Assembly (NCBI GenBank): GCA_024641835.1
Contig: JAHECH010000095.1
Span: forward strand, 1-10,254
Reading direction: 5' to 3'
Source: Deltaproteobacteria bacterium
Lineage (GTDB): Bacteria > Desulfobacterota > DSM-4660 > Desulfatiglandales > HGW-15
DNA length: 10,254 nt
Part shown: piece by piece, positions 6,379 through 10,254 of the stretch
How positions within the stretch are numbered: the first letter of the stretch is position 1
Layout: each line of letters starts with the position of its first letter
Program-made: the position numbers and the translations under genes
The notes under the pieces: model-generated
What the model saw: the letters and a program-made list of their open reading frames with translations, nothing else
The model's database searches: none
What the model was told of the DNA's origin: nothing

Positions 6379-6391
6379 CTTCATTTTGAAG
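6379..6391 (-). terminator. Weak hairpin downstream of the sigma-54 regulator gene
   Basis: On the minus strand, 21 nt after the regulator stop, CTTCA-AAA-TGAAG can form a 5-bp stem and is followed by TTTGCCTTTTT. This resembles a weak intrinsic terminator that would partly separate the regulator from the receiver gene. The stem is short and not GC-rich, so it may be chance. Confidence 0.25.
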
Positions 6392-6411
6392 GGCAAATGG
6401 GCGGGGTGTCT

Positions 6412-7785
6412 TTAACGATCTAGGAGCCTTTTTTGGCGATAATGGAATGTGGTGCCTTTCAGGTTTAGGAGCTTCGCCGCCCGGCTCTGGTTGTCTCCAG
6501 ACAATCTTAGGGCTTCATGAATATAATATTTCTCTATGGATTCCTGCATGGCTGTAAGGTCAAGCCCTCTGGGAGTCAACGGGGGTAGCTTCATCTGATT
6601 GCTCGACCCATCCGTATCCGTCTCTCTAATGTCAAGATCTTCAAGCATCATTTCCGGCCCATCACCGAAAATCATTCCCCGCTCCATGACGTTTCTCAAC
6701 TCACGAACATTCCCCTGCCAATGATGACCCTTTAATGCCTCCTCGGCTTCGGCAGAGATGCGGGTAAAGCGTTTGCCCAATCTTCTGCTAAACTCAACCA
6801 TGAAGTGACGGGCAATGGGAATAATATCCTCCCGTCGCTGATTCAACGTAGGCACCTCCAGCCGCACGGCAGCAAGCCGATAGTAAAGATCCTTTCGGAA
6901 ACGTTTTTCTTTTATGAGTAGTTCCGGATCCCTGTTGGTGGCTGATATGACCCGGGTTCTGACTGCTAATTTTTGGATTCCCCCCACTTTATAGAAGGTC
7001 CCGTCTTCCATAAACCGAAGCAGCTTCGCCTGGGCACTCAGGCTCAAATCTCCCACTTCATCCAGAAAAAGCGTGCCCTTTTCTGCCAACTCTATCAGGC
7101 CCTTTTTGCCCGTCTTGCTGGCACCGCTAAAGGCTCCCTTTTCATGACCGAACAACTCGCTTTCTATAAGATCTTCAGGGATCGAAGCACAGTTCAACGT
7201 GACGAAAGGGCCTTTAAAAAGGGGGCTCCTGAAATGAATCGAACTGGCGATCAACTCCTTGCCCACGCCGGTCTCTCCAACGATTAGAACAGAAGTGTCC
7301 TGACTCTTGGCCACCTTATCCACCATTTGCATGACATCCTGAATGGCGTTGCTTTCACCGATGAGACAGGGAGAGTTCTCTTTGAGGTATCTTTCCTGAA
7401 GGAGCTGGATCTCTTTCTTCATCCGGAGGGATTCTAGGGCGTTTTGAACATTGAGCTTCAAGGAGTCCATGTGAAGCGGCTTGGCCACATAATCATAAGC
7501 CCCGAGCTTCATCGCTGTTACTACGGTAGGCACATCCTCATAACCGGTGATCATCATTACAAGAACATCAGGATAGCGCTTCTTTATCAATTTTAGGGCA
7601 TCTATACCGTTCATGTCAGGGAGTCCGATGTCGAGCAGGATAAGGTCAGGGCTCTCGATTTTGAATCCCTCCAGGGCGCTTTCAGCGTTTGGAAACGTGG
7701 TCACGCGATAATCATCCTGAAGAGATAAGGATATCCCGTATGTTACCGTTTCGTCATCATCGACAACGTAGATGGAATACCGCAT
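6412..7785 (-). CDS. NtrC-family sigma-54-dependent response regulator (receiver-AAA+-Fis HTH)
   Basis: A 457-residue transcriptional activator that, when phosphorylated, uses ATP hydrolysis to open sigma-54 RNA polymerase complexes. The receiver (1-120) has Asp9/10, phospho-acceptor Asp52, Thr80 and Lys102. The central AAA+ domain (~140-370) has Walker A GETGVGKE (170-177), the sigma-54 contact loop as GAFSGA (217-222) instead of GAFTGA, Walker B GTLFLDEVGD (237-246) and the ATNRD / FRKDLYYRL sensor stretch. The C-terminal Fis-type helix-turn-helix is QSRAAKLLNLKGTTFHYRQKRL. ATG 7785 is preferred because GGAG lies 8 nt before it. A TTG at 7791 overlapping the kinase stop as TTGA is possible but too close to the Shine-Dalgarno. 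The gene follows its kinase with a 2-nt gap, so they are co-transcribed. Likely target: the sigma-54 promoter at 9510-9525. Confidence 0.96.
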   Translation of the reverse strand: MRYSIYVVDDDETVTYGISLSLQDDYRVTTFPNAESALEGFKIESPDLILLDIGLPDMNGIDALKLIKKRYPDVLVMMITGYEDVPTVVTAMKLGAYDYVAKPLHMDSLKLNVQNALESLRMKKEIQLLQERYLKENSPCLIGESNAIQDVMQMVDKVAKSQDTSVLIVGETGVGKELIASSIHFRSPLFKGPFVTLNCASIPEDLIESELFGHEKGAFSGASKTGKKGLIELAEKGTLFLDEVGDLSLSAQAKLLRFMEDGTFYKVGGIQKLAVRTRVISATNRDPELLIKEKRFRKDLYYRLAAVRLEVPTLNQRREDIIPIARHFMVEFSRRLGKRFTRISAEAEEALKGHHWQGNVRELRNVMERGMIFGDGPEMMLEDLDIRETDTDGSSNQMKLPPLTPRGLDLTAMQESIEKYYIHEALRLSGDNQSRAAKLLNLKGTTFHYRQKRLLDR

Positions 7786-7799
7786 CTTCAATTCTCCTG
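7417..7799 (-). repeat. Receiver duplication, copy 2 (partner 5855-6237)
   Basis: This is the receiver-coding part of the sigma-54 regulator plus its Shine-Dalgarno. It is the probable source of the stand-alone receiver, since this copy sits in the complete multidomain gene. Confidence 0.85.
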
Positions 7800-9002
7800 G
7801 GAGGGGGAAATGGGAATTCTAACCGTAAATTCAGCCCCCCCGTACTTGCTTGAAGACACCTCCAAAAAGCCCCGGTGATCCGTAACTATACGATGGCAGA
7901 TAGAGAGGCCTATGCCGGAACCATAGGGTTTTGTGGTAAAAAACGGCTCGAAAATCTTATCCCGGAGTTGCAGCGGCACTCCAGGACCTGAATCGGATAG
8001 TCTGATGATAACACTGCTTCCTTCTTTCGATGAAGTTATCTCGATCTTTTTATCCCGCGGCCAATTTTCCATGGCCTCGATCGCATTTGTTATGAGACTC
8101 ATCATCACCTGCTCAACCATGTCCGGATCGACATAGCATAGCGGGCAATCCAGGGAAGTGTCTGTTTCAATATGTATCCCTTCCTTTTTGAGGGTAACAG
8201 AGCTGAGCCTTACGGCATCCTGGATCGGTTGATTGATATCTGTGAGCACCCTTTTGACCTCGTTGGGCCTTGAAAAATCGAGGACCCGTTTCACAACTTT
8301 TTCAATTTTATTGGAAGCGCTCAACGCCTTTTCGATGATCATTTTTATCTCTTGGACAGTATCTAACCCGATTTCCTTATTCTCAATCGAACAACACATG
8401 CTTCTCAGGTTATCTAAAAGAAGATTAATCCCTGAGAGAGGGCTTCTAATCTCGTGAGCCATGCCAGCCGCTATGCGCCCAAGAGACGTCATCTTGTCCT
8501 CGATTTTTAGCAGGCGTTCCAGTTTTCTTTCAGATTCTAACAGATCCTGCTCAGCCCTCTTCTGCTCATGAATATTTATCGCCATTTGCCAGCGCACCCA
8601 TCTGCCATCGGGCCACTGAATAGCCTTATCGATACAATGAAACCATTGACCATTTAGTGGGTTTTGAAAGTCCCACATGTGTGGTCTCCCCCTGTTTTCT
8701 CCAAAAATCCTAGGGTGAGTGCAAAAGTCGCATGGTTCATCACGTGCTTGCAGTACCCGGTGGCATTTTTGGCCGATGATATTCTGGCCAGGGTAGGCCC
8801 GCTGGATCGTAGGATTTGCATAGAGGAGTTCATAGGTTTCAGGATCGGCGACATAGATGCCAACATCCAGGGAGGCAAAAATGGATAGAAACTCTCTTTT
8901 CTCCCTGGATAGTCTCTCAAGTTTTCTTTGGATTCCTGAGGATTCTTCCTCAAGAAGCCTAACTTTTTGTTCCAATTCTTCATAAGTCAGTTTTTTGGAC
9001 AC
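7788..9002 (-). CDS. PAS-domain sensor histidine kinase (NtrB-like), partner of the sigma-54 regulator
   Basis: A 404-residue cytoplasmic kinase with no transmembrane segment. The order is: a short coiled coil (~5-38), a PAS sensor (~40-150), a second coiled coil (~150-172), the HisKA dimerisation domain with phospho-acceptor His183 (GMAHEIRSPLSGINLLLDNL), and the ATPase domain. The ATPase domain has the N box (TNAIEAM, Asn306), G1 (DSGPGV, ~337), F box (FEPFFTTK) and G2 (GSGIGLS, ~361). The PAS domain carries Cys80, Cys91 and Cys94 in GQKCHRVLQARDEPCDFC, a pattern seen in PAS domains of anaerobic deltaproteobacteria. It could bind a metal or Fe-S centre, or sense redox. GTG 9002 is chosen: AGGGG lies about 5 nt before it and VSKKLTYEELEQ is a usual N-terminus for such kinases. 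A TTG at 9092 would add 30 unsupported residues. Stop and regulator start are 2 nt apart. Confidence 0.94.
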   Translation of the reverse strand: MSKKLTYEELEQKVRLLEEESSGIQRKLERLSREKREFLSIFASLDVGIYVADPETYELLYANPTIQRAYPGQNIIGQKCHRVLQARDEPCDFCTHPRIFGENRGRPHMWDFQNPLNGQWFHCIDKAIQWPDGRWVRWQMAINIHEQKRAEQDLLESERKLERLLKIEDKMTSLGRIAAGMAHEIRSPLSGINLLLDNLRSMCCSIENKEIGLDTVQEIKMIIEKALSASNKIEKVVKRVLDFSRPNEVKRVLTDINQPIQDAVRLSSVTLKKEGIHIETDTSLDCPLCYVDPDMVEQVMMSLITNAIEAMENWPRDKKIEITSSKEGSSVIIRLSDSGPGVPLQLRDKIFEPFFTTKPYGSGIGLSICHRIVTDHRGFLEVSSSKYGGAEFTVRIPISPSQEN

Positions 9003-9134
9003 CGGAGCCCCTTCTTTCAGGAGGCGGGATTCCCTATGAACTGCTAAAGCGATGAGAGGCAAGTAAGAAGCGGCAAAGCCATCCCTTAACAAAGTATCAT
9101 GAGCCAGTCTTTTCAGATGAGATGATATTTTTTC

Positions 9135-9162
9135 TTGACAAAGCGTAGATCACTAGTATTCT
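9135..9162 (+). promoter_or_regulatory. Possible sigma-70 promoter in the kinase/PEP-synthase-like gap
   Basis: A perfect -35 TTGACA (9135-9140) is followed after 16 bp by TATTCT (9157-9162). It points to the right, toward a gene that starts nearly 500 bp away. It could give a long leader or an unannotated small transcript, or be chance. Confidence 0.3.
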
Positions 9163-9509
9163 TTCACACAGTGTCCAACCATTTCATCAAATGAAACATA
9201 CTGGCCATCAAAAATGATTTCACTGTTTGCTCGATTCCTGCCTGTAGCGGAACAGCAGGAAGAACGCAATCATTCGTCATGCCGGCGGGAAACCGGGTGA
9301 AAGCCGTCAACTGAGCATGTTGAGGCTGAATCATATGAGAGTCCCAAAGAGCCGTAAATCCTTTTATCCGAAAACACAGCTCCATGACAAGGGCACGGTT
9401 TTCAGTTTTTTGAATTACCTTTTCAAATTCCCGAAAGCTCTTCTTCCATCACGCGATTCAATAAAGCAATATATAAAGTTATTTCAATATAATAGCGCAC
9501 TTTCGCAAG

Positions 9510-9525
9510 TGGCACTGCTCTTGCT
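9510..9525 (+). promoter_or_regulatory. Sigma-54 (-24/-12) promoter upstream of the PEP-synthase-like gene
   Basis: TGGCAC-TGCTC-TTGCT matches the sigma-54 consensus TGGCAC-N5-TTGC(A/T) at every fixed base with exact spacing. Transcription should begin near 9535, leaving a leader of about 123 nt before ATG 9658. The flanking gene cluster encodes a sigma-54 activator and its kinase, so the site is very likely used by that pair. The activator's binding site should lie upstream, but I could not fix it. Confidence 0.85.
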
Positions 9526-9657
9526 AGATATTCAATCAAGCTCCTGCCGGCTAAATTGCGGATCCTGATTGGGTATTGTACGGGTTGAGAAGGTACGCCG
9601 AAAAGGGGTATGATCCACGTCTATTTACTAACTAGTAATGTGAGTTGAGGATGAGGG

Positions 9658-10254
9658 ATGGGAAAGTTCGCAAAAAAGTTTACAGAGATGACTAAGAAGG
9701 ACTTCCAGGAGGCAGGCGGGAAGGCTGCCAACCTAGGAGAACTTACCCGAAGCGGCTTCAATGTCCCGTCCGGGTTTTGTGTCACCAGTGATTCACTCTT
9801 TTATCACATAGAAAGAAACCACATTCAGCCGCAAATCGACGCCACAGTCGCTCAGCTTGATTATGAAGACCTAGGAAGGATGGATGAGAAGACCGCACAG
9901 ATTAGAGGTCTTATCTCAAATGCGGAGATCCCCCAGGACCTGCTGGTCGAGATAAGACAGGCCATAGCGGATCTAAACCAGCCTCAAGAGTGTTTCGTAG
10001 CCGTTCGCTCGTCGGTTGCCGTAAAGGACAGCACCATCTCCTCATTTCCAGGGATGATGGACACCTACCACTATCTGAAAGGTGAGGAGGAGGTTATCGA
10101 ACACATCAGAAAATGCTGGGCATCCCTTTGGACGACACGAGCTGCCATGGCACGCCATCACAAGAGCATCGACCACAACCTGGGGCTGATTGCGCCCATC
10201 GTGCAGAAGATGGTCCATTCCGAAGTGGCAGGGGTGCTCTTCACGGCAAATCCT
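9658..10254 (+). CDS. PEP synthase / pyruvate phosphate dikinase-like enzyme, N-terminal ATP-binding part (runs off window)
   Basis: The first 199 residues of an ATP-grasp pyruvate/PEP-binding enzyme; the frame is open to the window end. Such proteins transfer phosphate from ATP to pyruvate, or in relatives to another acceptor, through a phospho-His domain that would lie downstream. The N-terminus has GGKAANLGELTRSGFNVPSGF (residues 20-40), the usual opening. The ATP-binding core has AVRSSVAVKDSTISSFPGMMDTY (115-137), CWASLWTTRAAMARHH (153-168) and VQKMVHSEVAGVLFTANP (182-199). RSSVAVKD replaces the RSSA-x-(E)-D seen in PEP synthase, and SFPGMMDT resembles PPDK, so it is a mixed subtype and the true substrate is uncertain. 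ATG 9658 follows GAGG by about 7 nt. It is preceded by a perfect sigma-54 promoter and is divergent from the kinase/regulator genes. Confidence 0.9.
   Translation, partial: MGKFAKKFTEMTKKDFQEAGGKAANLGELTRSGFNVPSGFCVTSDSLFYHIERNHIQPQIDATVAQLDYEDLGRMDEKTAQIRGLISNAEIPQDLLVEIRQAIADLNQPQECFVAVRSSVAVKDSTISSFPGMMDTYHYLKGEEEVIEHIRKCWASLWTTRAAMARHHKSIDHNLGLIAPIVQKMVHSEVAGVLFTANP

Larger units (their letters stand above)
9003..9657. other. Long intergenic region between divergent kinase and PEP-synthase-like genes
   Basis: About 655 bp without a convincing gene. It holds the sigma-54 promoter at 9510-9525, a sigma-70-like pair at 9135-9162, and an AT-rich stretch (~9462-9495) just upstream of the sigma-54 site that could bend or bind IHF, although I see no exact IHF consensus. 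Short dyads include TTTCAT-CAA-ATGAAA (9182-9196), CACTT-TCGC-AAGTG overlapping the -24 box (9498-9511) and TTACTA-AC-TAGTAA (9625-9638). Any of these may be chance. Two short frames (9164-9385 minus, 9317-9568 plus) lack ribosome-binding sites and recognisable motifs. Confidence 0.6.

Noticed and set aside
9003..9092. N-terminal extension of the histidine kinase from TTG 9092
   Set aside because: No ribosome-binding site at the TTG; the usual kinase N-terminus starts at GTG 9002 with an AGGGG in place.
9164..9568. Two short open frames in the long intergenic gap (9164-9385 minus, 9317-9568 plus)
   Set aside because: No ribosome-binding sites, no family resemblance, and the plus frame runs through the sigma-54 promoter.
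9182..9638. Short dyads (9182-9196, 9409-9427, 9625-9638) as regulator binding sites
   Set aside because: Arms of 6 bp are expected about once by chance in a gap this size, and they share no common sequence that would mark one protein's sites.

Overview
The window reads as ordinary, gene-dense anaerobe DNA, most likely from a Desulfobacterota-type (deltaproteobacterial) sulfate reducer or syntroph. The taxonomic guess is an inference. It rests on the combination of a tungsten-type aldehyde ferredoxin oxidoreductase (AOR) with a polyferredoxin, a DUF2284 cysteine-rich protein, an NtrB/NtrC-type sigma-54 two-component system whose sensor has a Cys-bearing PAS domain, and a PEP-synthase-like enzyme. 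No tRNA, rRNA, CRISPR array or transposase gene was seen.

Layout, left to right. (1) The 3' end of a HAD-family phosphatase/phosphomutase gene on the + strand (1-275). (2) A convergent minus-strand operon: AOR (2713-848), a ferredoxin overlapping it by 11 bp (858-496), and a probable small ORF whose TTG start overlaps the ferredoxin stop (499-290). (3) A minus-strand nitrilase (4079-2997) with a C-terminal coiled-coil tail. (4) A divergent + strand HD-domain phosphohydrolase (4272-4847). (5) A minus-strand DUF2284 gene (5550-4909), preceded by an intergenic 17-bp perfect inverted repeat. (6) A minus-strand signalling cluster: histidine kinase (9002-7788), sigma-54 response regulator (7785-6412) and a stand-alone receiver (6223-5810). 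The last is a tandem partial copy of the regulator's own receiver domain and carries the same ribosome-binding site. (7) About 650 bp without a convincing gene, holding an exact-consensus sigma-54 promoter. (8) The first 199 codons of a PEP-synthase/PPDK-like gene on the + strand, running off the window.

How the parts may work together. AOR would oxidise an aldehyde and pass electrons to the ferredoxin. That ferredoxin has exactly 12 cysteines, arranged as if one of the four clusters of the usual 16-Cys family had been removed. The kinase and sigma-54 regulator are divergent from the PEP-synthase-like gene, and the perfect -24/-12 promoter in front of that gene makes it the obvious target. 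A second, imperfect -24/-12 site precedes the stand-alone receiver, hinting at feedback. A metabolic link between the nitrilase (nitrile to carboxylate) and AOR (aldehyde to carboxylate) is only suggested by proximity.

The most interesting items are the apparent three-cluster ferredoxin, the receiver duplication with its sigma-54-like promoter, the kinase/regulator/promoter set facing the PEP-synthase-like gene, and the nitrilase coiled-coil tail. I see no clearly new defence or mobile system here.
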